The position numbers were made by a program, and so were the translations under genes. From contig NZ_CP040968.1 of NCBI RefSeq assembly GCF_006365315.1, positions 930,001 through 994,000 of the forward strand: a stretch of 64,000 bases of DNA. Reading direction: 5' to 3'. Positions 17,966 to 28,642 of this stretch are shown piece after piece (within the stretch, counting starts at the first letter, position 1; the number at the start of each line of letters is the position of its first letter). The notes under the pieces were generated by a model that searched no databases, was not told where the DNA came from, and was given only the letters and a program-made list of their open reading frames with translations. The stretch comes from Candidatus Methylopumilus universalis. GTDB taxonomy: Bacteria; Pseudomonadota; Gammaproteobacteria; Burkholderiales; Methylophilaceae.

Positions 17966-19341
17966 TTAAACCAATTTAATTTTTTTCGAAGTCTAACAAC
18001 GTCGCCAATAATAATAAGTGATGGTGATTGTAATTTTTTCTTATCAACTTTTTGAGTAATATCAGAAAGGCTTCCACTTACAACCTTTTGCCCTGAAGTA
18101 GTTCCCTGTTCAACAACTGCGATCGACAAACCTTTAGAAGCGCCATGTTTAATAAGTTGTTCACAGATTTGCGAAAGTGCTAAGAGTCCCATATAAATGA
18201 CAATGGTTTGATTAGGCTTAGCTAATGAATCCCATTCGAGGGTCAATCTTTCATCCTTCATATGACCTGTAACAAATGTACAAGACTGCGCATAATCTCG
18301 ATGGGTTAAGGGAATGCCTGCATAACAAGATACGCCATTGGCAGCAGTAATTCCAGGCACTACTTGAAATGGAATTTTATGTTCCATAAGCATTTCTATT
18401 TCTTCGCCGCCCCTGCCAAAAATAAAAGGATCTCCACCTTTTAATCGCAAAACACGCATACCTTTTTTTGCTAACTTTACGAGCAGTTGATTAATTTTTT
18501 CTTGTGGCAAAGTATGTCGATCTCTTTCCTTGCCAACATAAATAAACTCTGCATCACGTCTCACAAGATTTAATACATCCTTACTGACAAGCTTGTCATA
18601 AATACATACATCTGATCGCTGCATTAAATGGAGCGCTCTGAATGTGAGAAGATCTGGATCGCCTGGTCCGCCACCGACTAAAAAAACTTCGCCCTGTTTT
18701 TTTTGTATGCCATTCTTTTTTACTAATGTCATTAATTGCTGGGTACTAAGTTTTTTGGTTTGATTAAGAAACTTTCTAACTAAAGGATGATCAATAAAAT
18801 TTTCCCAAAAAATTCTCCTAGTCTGTGTTGTTTCATACCTCCCTTTGATGCTATCTCTCATGGAGCCCATAATAGAGGCAAGCTTACTAAAGTTATGTGG
18901 AATCAAGGCTTCAATTTTTTCGCGAACAAATTTAGCTAATACAGGGGCATTACCTTCGCTCGAAATTGCAATTAGTAAAGGTGATCGATCTATAATCGAT
19001 CCCATTGTAAAAGTACAAAGCGCAGGTTCATCAACTACATTGACTGGAATATTAAGAGCTTGAGCAGTTCTGGAAACTAACGAATTAACTTTTTTATTGT
19101 CAGTCGCTGCAACCACAAGAACCGAATGAGTTAAATCATTTTTTTCAAAAGACTTTAATCTAACTTGAATTTTTTTTAATTTTTCATAATGCTTTAATTC
19201 ATTACATAATTTAGAGGCGATTACAGTAATTTTTGCGTCAGCCTTAAGAAGCATATCGATCTTTCTTAAAGCAACATCGCCGCCCCCTACAACCAAAACA
19301 GGCTTATGTATTAAATTAATAAAAATCGGGAAACTTTTCAT
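17962..19341 (-). CDS. cysG: Siroheme synthase CysG (trifunctional)
   Basis: 459 residues making siroheme from uroporphyrinogen III, the cofactor of sulfite and nitrite reductases. The N-terminal half is the precorrin-2 dehydrogenase/ferrochelatase (VVGGGDVALRKIDMLL; AISSEGNAPVLAKFVR). The C-terminal half is the uroporphyrinogen methyltransferase (VGGGPGDPDLLTFRA, LRLKGGDPFIFGRGGEE, PGITAANGVSCYAGIPLTHR). Full length and all signature blocks are present. It is transcribed divergently from miaB. Confidence 0.96.
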   Translation of the reverse strand: MKSFPIFINLIHKPVLVVGGGDVALRKIDMLLKADAKITVIASKLCNELKHYEKLKKIQVRLKSFEKNDLTHSVLVVAATDNKKVNSLVSRTAQALNIPVNVVDEPALCTFTMGSIIDRSPLLIAISSEGNAPVLAKFVREKIEALIPHNFSKLASIMGSMRDSIKGRYETTQTRRIFWENFIDHPLVRKFLNQTKKLSTQQLMTLVKKNGIQKKQGEVFLVGGGPGDPDLLTFRALHLMQRSDVCIYDKLVSKDVLNLVRRDAEFIYVGKERDRHTLPQEKINQLLVKLAKKGMRVLRLKGGDPFIFGRGGEEIEMLMEHKIPFQVVPGITAANGVSCYAGIPLTHRDYAQSCTFVTGHMKDERLTLEWDSLAKPNQTIVIYMGLLALSQICEQLIKHGASKGLSIAVVEQGTTSGQKVVSGSLSDITQKVDKKKLQSPSLIIIGDVVRLRKKLNWFN

Positions 19342-19349
19342 AGCATTAT

Positions 19350-19402
19350 TTTACCTGTTCATTGAAAGGTAAATCTTATCTAAAATGCAATAATTTACCT
19401 GT
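19350..19402. repeat. Three TTTACCT/AGGTAAA half-sites between cysG and miaB
   Basis: TTTACCTGT occurs at 19350-19358 and again at 19394-19402. AGGTAAA at 19367-19373 makes an inverted pair with the first copy. All three lie in the 132-base divergent spacer just upstream of cysG. The arrangement is compatible with a regulator-binding region, but no known operator is recognised. Confidence 0.35.
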
Positions 19403-19473
19403 ATTATTAATCACTTAAAGCCACTATACTTAACATATACCAATTTTAATGCGCCATCTATTCCTGTAGCTTT

Positions 19474-20796
19474 ATGCTTAAAAAAGTTTTTATTAAAACA
19501 TTCGGCTGTCAAATGAATGAGTATGACTCATCAAAAATGCAAGATGTATTAAATCAGGCCCACGCCAGCTCTAAAACTGAAAATCCCGAAGAAGCAGATC
19601 TTATTATTTTAAATACATGTTCCGTAAGGGAAAAGGCTGAAGAAAAAATATTCAGCCATCTTGGTGAGTATGAAGCCCTTAAGAAGGCTAATCCAAATCT
19701 ACTTATTGCAATTGGCGGATGCGTTGCAAGTCAGGAAGGTGAAAATATTCTTAAGCGAGCTCCTTTTGTGGATCTAATTTTTGGCCCACAAACTCTTCAT
19801 CGATTGCCAGATTTAGTAAGCAAAAGAAGATCAGCTGGCTTGTCACAAGTTGATATTTCTTTCCCTGAGATAGAAAAATTTGATAATTTGCCTTCCCCCA
19901 GTTTCTCAGGTGCTTCAGCCATGGTTTCAATTATTGAGGGTTGCAGCAAATATTGTTCGTTCTGTGTTGTCCCTTACACGAGAGGGGAAGAGATCTCGAG
20001 ACCGTTTGAGGATGTATTAGCCGAAGTGATTCATCTAGCTTCCTTGGGTGCGAAAGAAATAACTTTGCTAGGACAAAATGTTAATGCTTATCGATCTCAT
20101 ACTAAGAATGGATCACCTGCAGATCTAGCTTTACTTATAGAGTACATATCTGAAATTGATGAAATTAAACGCATTAAATTTACAACAAGCCATCCAAATG
20201 AAATGAGTGACAATCTTCTTGAATGCTTTGGAAAATTTCCAAAACTTGCAGCTCATCTTCATTTGCCTATTCAGTCTGGCTCAGATCGCATATTGTCAGC
20301 CATGAAAAGAAACTACACAGCGCTAGAGTATAAAAATATCATAAGAAAATTAAAAAAGAATTGTCCTCAAATCTCAATAAGCTCTGATTTTATTGTTGGA
20401 TTCCCCAATGAAACGGATGCTGATTTTGATCTGACAAAAAAAATTATGGAAGAAGTGCAATTTGACTTCAGTTTTAGTTTTTTATACAGCCCAAGACCTG
20501 GGACTCCAGCCTCATATATTCATGATGAAATTCCACATGAGACAAAATTAAAAAGATTGAATGTATTACAATTGATGAATGAGGCTCAAGGCAAAGCAAT
20601 TAGTCACCTTATGCTGGGGACTAAACAGCGCATTCTAATTGATGGTCAGTCATGGAAAAATCCAGCTGAAATGGCTGGGAAAACAGATAATAATAGAGTG
20701 GTAGATATTAAAACTGATAAATCATTTATTAACCAATTTGTAGATGTAACAATTACTGAGGTAACTTCGAAAAGGCTTCGCGGAGAAATCATTTAA
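19474..20796 (+). CDS. miaB: tRNA-2-methylthio-N6-dimethylallyladenosine synthase MiaB
   Basis: A 440-residue radical-SAM methylthiotransferase that adds the 2-methylthio group to i6A37 of tRNAs reading UNN codons. The auxiliary-cluster cysteines lie in [21 protein letters not shown] and GGCVASQEG; the radical-SAM cluster is CSKYCSFC followed by VVPYTRG. A C-terminal TRAM domain follows. phoH starts one base after the stop, giving the conserved miaB-phoH-ybeY-corC-lnt order. Confidence 0.97.
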   Translation: MLKKVFIKTFGCQMNEYDSSKMQDVLNQAHASSKTENPEEADLIILNTCSVREKAEEKIFSHLGEYEALKKANPNLLIAIGGCVASQEGENILKRAPFVDLIFGPQTLHRLPDLVSKRRSAGLSQVDISFPEIEKFDNLPSPSFSGASAMVSIIEGCSKYCSFCVVPYTRGEEISRPFEDVLAEVIHLASLGAKEITLLGQNVNAYRSHTKNGSPADLALLIEYISEIDEIKRIKFTTSHPNEMSDNLLECFGKFPKLAAHLHLPIQSGSDRILSAMKRNYTALEYKNIIRKLKKNCPQISISSDFIVGFPNETDADFDLTKKIMEEVQFDFSFSFLYSPRPGTPASYIHDEIPHETKLKRLNVLQLMNEAQGKAISHLMLGTKQRILIDGQSWKNPAEMAGKTDNNRVVDIKTDKSFINQFVDVTITEVTSKRLRGEII

Positions 20797-20797
20797 T

Positions 20798-21751
20798 ATG
20801 GGTATGGAATTCAATTTACCTTCTGACAATAATAGGCAACTATCTAATTTATGTGGTGCATTAGATCAAAACCTAAAACAAATTGAAGCAGCTCTAGAAG
20901 TTGATATTGTCAGACGTGGATCAAATTTTATCGTCAACGGCTCTTCAAAAAATATCAAAGCCGCAGCAATGCTTATCCAAAAATTTTATAAAGAAGCGGG
21001 CGATCCTATTGGACTGGAAGATATTCAATTAGGGCTTGTCGAAATAAATAAATTTGAAAAAACGGTAAAAGCAACTGCAGAAATTAATGAGCTCAAAACA
21101 AAACGAAGTGATCTAAGAGGCAGAACAACAAGGCAAAATGCATATTTAAAAAATATACAAGATTTTGATATTACTTTTGGCATTGGGCCTGCAGGCACAG
21201 GCAAAACATATCTTGCTGTAGCTAGCGCCGTGGATGCCATTAACCGAGATAAAATTAAACGTATTGTTTTAGTCAGGCCTGCCGTAGAAGCGGGTGAGCG
21301 ATTAGGTTTTCTTCCAGGTGATCTAGCACAAAAAGTAAACCCTTATCTAAGGCCTCTTTACGATGCGCTTTATGATCTCGCAGGTTACGATAATGTTCAT
21401 AAAATGATTGATAAAAGTATCATCGAGATTGCCCCGTTAGCTTATATGAGGGGGCGTACATTAAATCAAAGCTTTATTATTTTAGATGAAGCTCAGAATA
21501 CAACACCTGAACAAATGAAGATGTTTTTGACGCGCATTGGCTTTGGTTCAAAAACAGTCATTACAGGCGATATCACGCAAATTGATTTAGCAAAAGGTCA
21601 AAAAAGTGGGTTGATTGAAGCAAAGAAGATCTTGTCTAAAGTTAAAGGTATTGCATTCACTCATTTCCTATCTGAAGATGTAGTGAGGCATCCACTTGTT
21701 CAAAAAATTATTAATGCTTATGAAACCTTCGAAAAAAAAGAAAGTAAGTAA
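20798..21751 (+). CDS. phoH: PhoH-family P-loop ATPase
   Basis: A 317-residue PhoH-like protein (YbeZ type) with an N-terminal nucleic-acid-binding segment and a C-terminal helicase-like ATPase: Walker A GIGPAGTGKTYLA, then VRPAVEAGERLGFLPGD, and Walker B FIILDEAQNTTPEQ. YbeZ works with the rRNA endonuclease YbeY, whose gene follows 10 bases later. It is tightly packed between miaB and ybeY. Confidence 0.95.
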   Translation: MGMEFNLPSDNNRQLSNLCGALDQNLKQIEAALEVDIVRRGSNFIVNGSSKNIKAAAMLIQKFYKEAGDPIGLEDIQLGLVEINKFEKTVKATAEINELKTKRSDLRGRTTRQNAYLKNIQDFDITFGIGPAGTGKTYLAVASAVDAINRDKIKRIVLVRPAVEAGERLGFLPGDLAQKVNPYLRPLYDALYDLAGYDNVHKMIDKSIIEIAPLAYMRGRTLNQSFIILDEAQNTTPEQMKMFLTRIGFGSKTVITGDITQIDLAKGQKSGLIEAKKILSKVKGIAFTHFLSEDVVRHPLVQKIINAYETFEKKESK

Positions 21752-21761
21752 TTCACTTTAA

Positions 21762-22217
21762 ATGGAATCGAAACCGATCATTGCCATTCAAGATATGGTG
21801 CATAAAAAACCAATCTTAAAAAAAACACAATGTCTAAAATGGCTCTCGCCTATCGTTGATAAAAATGCTGAGATAACTATTCGAATCGTAGATAACGATG
21901 AGTCAATAAACTTAAATAATATATATCGCAAAAAAAAATATCCGACAAATGTACTTTCATTTCTCGTAGACGATGAAGTTCATTTGATTGGAGATATTGT
22001 TCTTTGTGCCCCAGTTATAGAAAAAGAGGCGCTTGAACAATCAAAAAAACTTGAAGCCCATTATGCTCATCTTATTATTCATGGCGCACTTCATTTATAT
22101 GGTTACGACCATGAAAATAAAAAAGATGCTGATATTATGGAAGCTAAGGAAATTAAAATTTTAACTAAGTTAGGCTATAAAAATCCATATCTCATAGATG
22201 AGAGTAAATCGCAATGA
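21762..22217 (+). CDS. ybeY: Endoribonuclease YbeY
   Basis: A 151-residue zinc-dependent single-strand RNase for 16S rRNA 3'-end maturation and ribosome quality control. The metal site HGALHLYGYDH gives the three conserved histidines, and the TNVLSFLVDD segment is typical. The start of corC overlaps its stop by 4 bases. Confidence 0.94.
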   Translation: MESKPIIAIQDMVHKKPILKKTQCLKWLSPIVDKNAEITIRIVDNDESINLNNIYRKKKYPTNVLSFLVDDEVHLIGDIVLCAPVIEKEALEQSKKLEAHYAHLIIHGALHLYGYDHENKKDADIMEAKEIKILTKLGYKNPYLIDESKSQ

Positions 22218-23047
22218 GCGAATTAAAGAAGTCTAAATTAATCGAACGTCTCAGTCACTTTCTCTTGAGGGGGCCTGAAGATCGCGAACAGCTTTTTGAG
22301 CTGCTCAAATCATCATATGAAAAAAATTTAATGGATGCTGATTCGCTTTCAATGATTGAGGGCGTATTGCAAGTTTCCGAAATGCAAGTCAGAGATATTA
22401 TGATTCCAAGATCGCAGATGGATGTAATTGATATCTCTCATCCGCCAGAAAAATTTATCCCTTTTGTTATAGAGACAGCTCACTCTCGCTTTCCTGTTAT
22501 TGAAGATGATAAAAATGATGTGATAGGCATTTTGCTTGCAAAAGATCTTCTTAAATATTATGCAGGTGATGACTTTGAAATTAGAGATATGCTGCGCCCT
22601 ACTGTTTTTATTCCTGAATCTAAAAGGCTGAATGTCCTGCTTAAAGAGTTTAGAGGAAGTAGAAATCACATTGCTATCGTCGTAGATGAATACGGCGGTG
22701 TTTCTGGTATGGTCACGATCGAAGATGTATTAGAGCAAATCGTTGGTGAGATTGAAGATGAATTTGATTTTGATGAAACCGAAGACAATATTATTCAAGA
22801 TAAAAATGGTCACTATAGAGTAAAAGCATCGACAGAAATTGAAGATTTTAATGATTACTTTAATGTTAGCTTTAGTAATGAGGAATTTTCAACCATTGGT
22901 GGCTTAATTATTCATGCATTTGGCCACCTCCCAAAACGAGATGAAAAAATTACTTTCGAGGGATTTAAGATCACAATTCTCAGGGCTGATAGCCGCAAAC
23001 TCTATTCCGTACTCCTTGAAATTGACAGCCCCTCTAATAGCGTGTAA
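22214..23047 (+). CDS. corC: CorC-type CBS/CorC_HlyC domain protein
   Basis: 277 residues, cytoplasmic, without membrane segments. Two CBS domains (around MIPRSQMDVIDIS and VVDEYGGVSGMVTIEDVLEQIVGEIEDE) and a C-terminal CorC_HlyC transporter-associated domain. CorC is linked to Mg2+/Co2+ resistance or efflux. The unrelated CNNM-domain membrane protein at the window end belongs to the same wider family. It overlaps ybeY and precedes a small exported protein and lnt. Confidence 0.92.
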   Translation: MSELKKSKLIERLSHFLLRGPEDREQLFELLKSSYEKNLMDADSLSMIEGVLQVSEMQVRDIMIPRSQMDVIDISHPPEKFIPFVIETAHSRFPVIEDDKNDVIGILLAKDLLKYYAGDDFEIRDMLRPTVFIPESKRLNVLLKEFRGSRNHIAIVVDEYGGVSGMVTIEDVLEQIVGEIEDEFDFDETEDNIIQDKNGHYRVKASTEIEDFNDYFNVSFSNEEFSTIGGLIIHAFGHLPKRDEKITFEGFKITILRADSRKLYSVLLEIDSPSNSV

Positions 23048-23098
23048 TTTTTTGAACTAATCGACATATTATTCTTCAAATTGTTTTAGGGATCTTTC

Positions 23099-23473
23099 AT
23101 GAAAAAACTACTTTTAGCCATTTTTTTAATCGCGTCACCATATTTACATGCGGCAGAAACGAACTCTGACAGAAGCACTCTTCCGGTAGATGAAAAATCC
23201 TTTATTGAAGCTATCAGTCGTTTTAATAAGGATGAAATCCTTAAGGTTCTAGGTGAGCCTGCTTTCAAGGAAGACATTAAAATGAAATCTTCTGAGCAAA
23301 TTGTGGGGTCTATCTGGCAATATCACAATATCAATACTGCAGAAGATGGGAGCTATTACCCAACAACAGAATTAGATTTTCTAGACGAGTTCGTTGAGAC
23401 GGTTGTTTTCCAAAATGACACTGATAAGACCTCGAAAAGTCCTTCTCAAACTTATAAAATTCAAAAGCCTTAA
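23099..23473 (+). CDS. Small exported protein of unknown function
   Basis: 124 residues. A clean signal peptide (MKKLLLAIFLIASPYLHAAE) predicts a mature periplasmic protein of about 105 residues. The segment DEILKVLGEPAFKED followed by a Trp/Tyr-rich strand vaguely resembles the fold of BamE/OmlA-like small proteins, but this is a weak impression. It is inserted between corC and lnt, which are usually adjacent. A 10-bp hairpin begins at its stop codon. Confidence 0.7.
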   Translation: MKKLLLAIFLIASPYLHAAETNSDRSTLPVDEKSFIEAISRFNKDEILKVLGEPAFKEDIKMKSSEQIVGSIWQYHNINTAEDGSYYPTTELDFLDEFVETVVFQNDTDKTSKSPSQTYKIQKP

Positions 23474-23492
23474 TTACTTTAAGGCTTTATTC
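23464..23492 (+). terminator. Hairpin overlapping the stop codon of the small exported protein
   Basis: AAAGCCTTAA (23464-23473, ending in the TAA stop) and TTAAGGCTTT (23479-23488) form a perfect 10-bp stem with loop TTACT, followed by ATTC rather than a clean T-run. Probably an attenuating or weak terminator before lnt. Confidence 0.55.
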
Positions 23493-23533
23493 TTGATAAT
23501 TCAGTACAATTGCCTTAAACGGCATTTTGTATA

Positions 23534-25033
23534 TTGAATAAACATTACCCACTCTTTTATTTAGCTATTTCTTTTTTGCTCGGAGCACTCTCGGTTCTGA
23601 GCTTTGCTCCTTTTAACTATCATTTCATTTCGCTTCTTTCTTTAAGTGGTCTTTTTTACATCTGGCATAGGCTAAATAATGCTAGGCAAGGATTTCTCTC
23701 AGGCCTCTTTTTTGGTCTAGGTTTATTTGGCTTTGGTATTTCATGGATTTATATAAGTCTCAATACATATGGTGGCATGCCCTCTTGGTTATCTTGTTTG
23801 AGTACTTTTTTATTCTTCCTCTTCTGTGCTTTTTTTACTGGTCTTATTGGATGGTTTTCTTTACATAAAAAATCGAGCTTTTTTTTAATCCCATTTATTT
23901 GGACGTTCTTTGAATGGATTAAAGGCTGGGTTTTCACTGGCTTTCCATGGCTTACAATGGGTTATTCACAAGTTCCTTCAAGCCCTCTTGTGGGATTTCT
24001 CCCTATTATTGGTATTTATGGGCTGACTCTGATACTCACTTCTCTAGCGCTCATTCTTAGCCTCGTATTGCTGAATAAAGATAAACGCTCAAAGCTTTTA
24101 AGGATTGGTTTAGTAGCTGCTGTATTAGTGTCGGGGCAGCTTTTAAAAAATATAGAATGGACCGAGTCTACAGGCAAACCTATCTCTATCTCTCTTGTTC
24201 AAGGCAATATTGCTCAGGATATTAAATGGCAAAAAGAAACCGTTACACAAACGCTACAAACTTATCAAAAGCTTATTCAAAAAACAAAAGGTCAAATTAT
24301 TCTTCTGCCAGAAACTGCTTTGCCGCTCCTTGCAGAATATATTCCTGAAACATTTAAAAAATCTATTTTGCTTCACACTTCAAAAGTAAAAGGCCGCGTT
24401 CTGATAGGGGCGATTGAACGTCAAGATGCAAAATACTTTAATGTAGTATTAAATTTAGGTGGTGATTCGTCTCAAGTTTATCGAAAATCACATTTAGTGC
24501 CGTTTGGCGAATTCATACCGTTAAAATTTATCTTTCAGTATATTTATACGCATTATCTCAATATGCCTATGAATGACTTGTCGAGAGGCAGTAATCGTCA
24601 AGAGCCCATGGCAATTGAAAATCAGAAAATTGCTTTTAATATTTGTTATGAGGATGTTTTTGGTGAAGAAATTATTCAAGCACTTCCTTCTGCAACAATT
24701 TTAGCTAATGTCAGCAACGATGCATGGTATGGAAGATCTATTGCTGCTTATCAACACTTACAATTTTCTCAAGCAAGAGCCATCGAAACAGGAAGAATGG
24801 TAATTCGCGCGACAAATACAGGTGCTACTGCGATTATTGATGAGCACGGTATTGTCAAAGAAATATTACCCGCATTTACTGAAGACATCCTCGAAGGTGA
24901 TGTGCAAGGATTTAAAAATACAACGCCTTATGTTTTTTTTGGCAATTGGCCAGTTATTGCTTTATGTTTCATTGCGCTTCTTGGTTGGATCATGAGACAT
25001 TCAAAACTTTTATGGATATTGAAAAAGAAGTAG
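23534..25033 (+). CDS. lnt: Apolipoprotein N-acyltransferase
   Basis: A 499-residue inner-membrane enzyme that adds the third acyl chain to lipoproteins, needed for Lol sorting to the outer membrane (compare lolB at 8.9 kb). The N-terminal half has about six membrane segments. The nitrilase-like domain carries the Glu-Lys-Cys triad: LLPETALP, RKSHLVPFGEF, NICYEDVFGEE. The start is TTG, and the protein ends with a membrane segment. glyQ follows 27 bases later. Confidence 0.96.
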   Translation: MNKHYPLFYLAISFLLGALSVLSFAPFNYHFISLLSLSGLFYIWHRLNNARQGFLSGLFFGLGLFGFGISWIYISLNTYGGMPSWLSCLSTFLFFLFCAFFTGLIGWFSLHKKSSFFLIPFIWTFFEWIKGWVFTGFPWLTMGYSQVPSSPLVGFLPIIGIYGLTLILTSLALILSLVLLNKDKRSKLLRIGLVAAVLVSGQLLKNIEWTESTGKPISISLVQGNIAQDIKWQKETVTQTLQTYQKLIQKTKGQIILLPETALPLLAEYIPETFKKSILLHTSKVKGRVLIGAIERQDAKYFNVVLNLGGDSSQVYRKSHLVPFGEFIPLKFIFQYIYTHYLNMPMNDLSRGSNRQEPMAIENQKIAFNICYEDVFGEEIIQALPSATILANVSNDAWYGRSIAAYQHLQFSQARAIETGRMVIRATNTGATAIIDEHGIVKEILPAFTEDILEGDVQGFKNTTPYVFFGNWPVIALCFIALLGWIMRHSKLLWILKKK

Positions 25034-25060
25034 AATGCTTGAATTAGAGATCAATTCATT

Positions 25061-25990
25061 ATGCAATTAACCTTTCAAGACATTATTCTCAAACTTCAAC
25101 ATTATTGGGCTAGCCAAGGATGTGCCATCCTTCAGCCCTATGATATGGAAGTGGGTGCAGGTACTTCACATACTGCAACTTTTTTAAGGTCACTTGGGCC
25201 AGAACCATGGAAGGCAACTTATGTTCAACCAAGTCGCCGTCCAAAAGATGGGCGCTATGGTAAAAATCCAAATAGACTTCAACATTATTATCAATTACAA
25301 GTTGTTCTTAAACCTTCCCCATTAAACATTCTTGAGCTTTATCTGGGTTCGCTCAAAGCACTCGGCTTTAATCTGAAAGAAAATGATATTCGCTTTGTAG
25401 AAGATGACTGGGAAAATCCAACGCTTGGGGCTTGGGGGTTAGGCTGGGAAGTTTGGCTCAATGGAATGGAAATTACTCAATTCACTTACTTCCAGCAAGT
25501 CGGAGGCATTGATTGCAAACCCATCACAGGAGAAATCACTTACGGACTAGAAAGGCTCGCTATGTATATCCAAGGAGTCGACAATGTTTACGATCTCACA
25601 TGGACTGATAATTTAAAATATGGCGATGTATATCTTCAAAATGAAATTGAACAAAGTGCATATAACTTTGAACATAGTGACGCTGATTTTTTGTTTCAAG
25701 CGTTTACTGCACATGAAAAACAAGCCAACCATCTTATAAGCGAGCACTTAGCGCTTCCTGCCTACGAGCAAGTATTAAAAGCAGCACACTCTTTTAATCT
25801 TTTAGATGCAAGGGGCTCTATTAGTATTACTGAAAGAGCAGAATATATTGGTCGCATTAGAAATTTAGCCCGTAATGTTGCGAGTAGCTATCTATTAAGT
25901 CGCGCAAATTTAGGCTTTCCTTTAGCTGATAAAGGCCACGCGAAAGAAATTATTGATCAACTCAATGCAAAAAAGACGGTTAAATCGTGA
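25061..25990 (+). CDS. glyQ: Glycyl-tRNA synthetase alpha subunit
   Basis: 309 residues, the catalytic class II subunit of the bacterial alpha2beta2 GlyRS. Typical blocks: [48 protein letters not shown] and [14 protein letters not shown]. glyS overlaps by 4 bases, so the subunits are translationally coupled. Confidence 0.98.
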   Translation: MQLTFQDIILKLQHYWASQGCAILQPYDMEVGAGTSHTATFLRSLGPEPWKATYVQPSRRPKDGRYGKNPNRLQHYYQLQVVLKPSPLNILELYLGSLKALGFNLKENDIRFVEDDWENPTLGAWGLGWEVWLNGMEITQFTYFQQVGGIDCKPITGEITYGLERLAMYIQGVDNVYDLTWTDNLKYGDVYLQNEIEQSAYNFEHSDADFLFQAFTAHEKQANHLISEHLALPAYEQVLKAAHSFNLLDARGSISITERAEYIGRIRNLARNVASSYLLSRANLGFPLADKGHAKEIIDQLNAKKTVKS

Positions 25991-28086
25991 AGTTAGATAA
26001 TTTACTTATTGAGCTTTTAACTGAGGAGCTTCCTCCAAAATCACAAAAGCAACTTGGTATTTCGTTCGCAAAAAATATCAAAGAATTTCTTGCAAAGCAT
26101 CATCTCGCAAATGAGATATCTGAAGATTCAATCTTTTCAACACCAAGAAGAATCGGCTTATATTTAAAAAATGTTAAAGATGAAGCAGACAATCAGAATG
26201 TATCAATTAAACTCATGCCTGCTTCAGTTGGATTTGATAGCTCAGAAAAACCAACTGAAGCTTTATTAAAAAAATTACATGCGATTGGTTTAAATGAAAA
26301 AGACGTGAGTGGCATTGTTAAAAAAAATGAAAACAATGCTGAAATTCTATATATCAATAAAAATGAAGAAGGTGCAAAGCTAAAAGATATTATTGCTGAA
26401 TGCATTTCATCAAGCCTTGCGCGTTTACCTATAAAAAAGATGATGTCTTATCAGCTCTCGGATGGATGGACGACTGTTAACTTTGTGCGGCCAGCTCATG
26501 GATTAGTGATTCTTCATGGGGCTAATGTCATCAATGCAAATGTTCTAGGTATTAGTTCAAATAGAACAACATTGGGCCATCGGTTCGAGTCTAAAAAAGA
26601 AATAATTGAGATTCCACATGCTGACCAATACGAAGAGCAAATGAAAATCGAGGGCGCCGTGATTGTGTCGTTTGAAGAGAGAAAAGCGTTAATTAAAAAT
26701 ACTTTAAATGAAAAAGCAGCCAGTCTTTCAAATCAACTTACCCCCATTGAAGACGAAGACCTTCTTGATGAAGTTACAGCGCTCGTTGAATACCCAAATG
26801 TTCTAGCGGGTGAATTCGAATCTAAATTTCTTGACGTTCCTCAAGAATGTCTTATTTTGAGCATGAAGGCTAATCAGAAATACTTTCCTTTGATTGATAA
26901 AAATAAGAAACTATCTAATCAATTTTTAATTGTTTCAAACATATCGCCAAAAAATTCAGATCTCATTATTCAGGGCAATGAAAAAGTGATCAGACCAAGA
27001 TTATCTGACGCAGAATTTTTTTATGCACAAGATAAGAAAAAACCACTTAAAGACTATCTCTCACAGCTATCACATATTGTTTACCACAATAAACTTGGCT
27101 CACAATCTGAAAGATCTGAGAGAGTTAAAACTATTGCATCTCTCATTGTAAAAAATTTAAACCAGTCTAAATTGCTCGATGCTGTAATGCTTGCGTCTGA
27201 TTTATCTAAAGCAGATTTATCTTCAAACATGGTAGGTGAATTTCCCGAACTTCAAGGCATCATGGGAAGATATTACGCCTTAAATGAAAAAATTTCAGAT
27301 GAGGTAGCATTTGCTATTGAAGATCATTACAAGCCAAGATTTTCTGGTGATTCCCTTCCAAGAAGCACTGTTGGAGATATCGTTGCGATTGCTGACAAAA
27401 TTGAAACTTTAATAGGTTTATTCAGTATTGGTGAAAAGCCGACTGGCGACAAAGATCCTTTTGCGCTTAGGCGTCAAGTGATTGGAATCATTCGTATTCT
27501 TACTGAAAAAAATATTGGCCTAAATTTAAATACAGTTATTTCTGAGTCTATTCAGGCAACTAAATTAGTAGAGTCAAAAGATCTTAATTCTTTTATTTAT
27601 GATCGTCTGTCCAATTTCTTCAAAGACCAAGGTTATGCTGCTCTCGATATCGAAGCCGTGCTTGCGATTGAATCAGGCTTAATCAATGAAATACCCCCAA
27701 GATTAAATGCAATTAAAGAATTTTTATTACTCTCAGAATCTGAAGACCTAGCATCAGCCAACAAAAGAGTTGGCAATATTCTTAAAAAAGCTGACGTTAA
27801 ATCAACCTTAAAAGTTGATCAATCTTTACTTAAGGACGACGCCGAAATTAATTTATATAAAACATTAGATTTAGTAGATGCTGAGTCTAGAAAAGAGTAT
27901 GCCGCAAAAAATTATTCGGGATCATTAAAGTTACTTTGTAAACTTAAAAATCCGATTGATCAGTTTTTTAAAGATGTTATGGTAAATGCTGAAGATGAAT
28001 CACTCAAAATGAATCGACTTGCCCTTCTCGAAAAACTGTATTCGGCGATGAATTTAGTTGCTGACTTATCGAAACTTTCTTCTTAA
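25987..28086 (+). CDS. glyS: Glycyl-tRNA synthetase beta subunit
   Basis: 699 residues, the tRNA-recognition subunit of GlyRS, with an HD-like domain and a C-terminal anticodon-binding DALR-type region. It starts with GTG inside the glyQ end (GTGA overlap). The N-terminal [15 protein letters not shown] and the block [17 protein letters not shown] are diagnostic. gmhB follows 3 bases later. Confidence 0.97.
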   Translation: MKLDNLLIELLTEELPPKSQKQLGISFAKNIKEFLAKHHLANEISEDSIFSTPRRIGLYLKNVKDEADNQNVSIKLMPASVGFDSSEKPTEALLKKLHAIGLNEKDVSGIVKKNENNAEILYINKNEEGAKLKDIIAECISSSLARLPIKKMMSYQLSDGWTTVNFVRPAHGLVILHGANVINANVLGISSNRTTLGHRFESKKEIIEIPHADQYEEQMKIEGAVIVSFEERKALIKNTLNEKAASLSNQLTPIEDEDLLDEVTALVEYPNVLAGEFESKFLDVPQECLILSMKANQKYFPLIDKNKKLSNQFLIVSNISPKNSDLIIQGNEKVIRPRLSDAEFFYAQDKKKPLKDYLSQLSHIVYHNKLGSQSERSERVKTIASLIVKNLNQSKLLDAVMLASDLSKADLSSNMVGEFPELQGIMGRYYALNEKISDEVAFAIEDHYKPRFSGDSLPRSTVGDIVAIADKIETLIGLFSIGEKPTGDKDPFALRRQVIGIIRILTEKNIGLNLNTVISESIQATKLVESKDLNSFIYDRLSNFFKDQGYAALDIEAVLAIESGLINEIPPRLNAIKEFLLLSESEDLASANKRVGNILKKADVKSTLKVDQSLLKDDAEINLYKTLDLVDAESRKEYAAKNYSGSLKLLCKLKNPIDQFFKDVMVNAEDESLKMNRLALLEKLYSAMNLVADLSKLSS

Positions 28087-28089
28087 ATT

Positions 28090-28632
28090 ATGAAATTAGT
28101 CATTCTAGATAGAGATGGCGTAATCAATGAAGATAGCGTAAATTTTATTAAAACGCCTAATGAATGGATCCCCATCCAAGACAGTCTAGAGTCAATTGCA
28201 CTTTTGAATCAGTCTGGCTTCAAAGTCGCAATAGCTACCAATCAATCAGGCATTAGCCGGGGTCTTTTTGATGTATCAACACTTAATCTCATTCATGAAA
28301 AAATGTTTAAATTACTCTCCCAACAAGGTGGACATATCGACGCTATTTTCTTTTGTCCCCACAGAGCAGAAGAAAATTGTGAATGCCGCAAACCAAAACC
28401 AGGTATGTTAAAAGAGATTGCCCATCGTTTTTCGATCAATTTAAAAAATGTTCCAGCCATAGGAGATTCCTTAAGAGATCTTCAAGCTTTTGATGCAGCA
28501 GGGGCTCAGCCTATACTCGTTAAGACAGGCAAAGGAGAAGAGACGCTCGCCAAAGGTGGGCTACCTAAAAATACTTGGGTTTGTGAAAATCTCGCAGAAG
28601 CGGCACAAAAAATTATTACGGAGTACGCTTAA
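28090..28632 (+). CDS. gmhB: D-glycero-beta-D-manno-heptose-1,7-bisphosphate 7-phosphatase
   Basis: A 180-residue HAD phosphatase of the LPS-core heptose pathway. The nucleophile motif is LDRDGVINED, ATNQSGISRG is motif II, and a zinc loop is visible (CPH...CECRKPKPGM). The C-terminal GDSLRDLQAFDAAG holds the Mg-binding acids. Clustering with glyQS and plsC is common in Betaproteobacteria. Confidence 0.93.
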   Translation: MKLVILDRDGVINEDSVNFIKTPNEWIPIQDSLESIALLNQSGFKVAIATNQSGISRGLFDVSTLNLIHEKMFKLLSQQGGHIDAIFFCPHRAEENCECRKPKPGMLKEIAHRFSINLKNVPAIGDSLRDLQAFDAAGAQPILVKTGKGEETLAKGGLPKNTWVCENLAEAAQKIITEYA

Positions 28633-28642
28633 CTTAAAAATA

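Noticed and set aside
28490-28642. N-terminal extension of plsC
   Set aside because: It overlaps gmhB coding sequence and lacks PlsC features; ATG 28643 begins the membrane segment.
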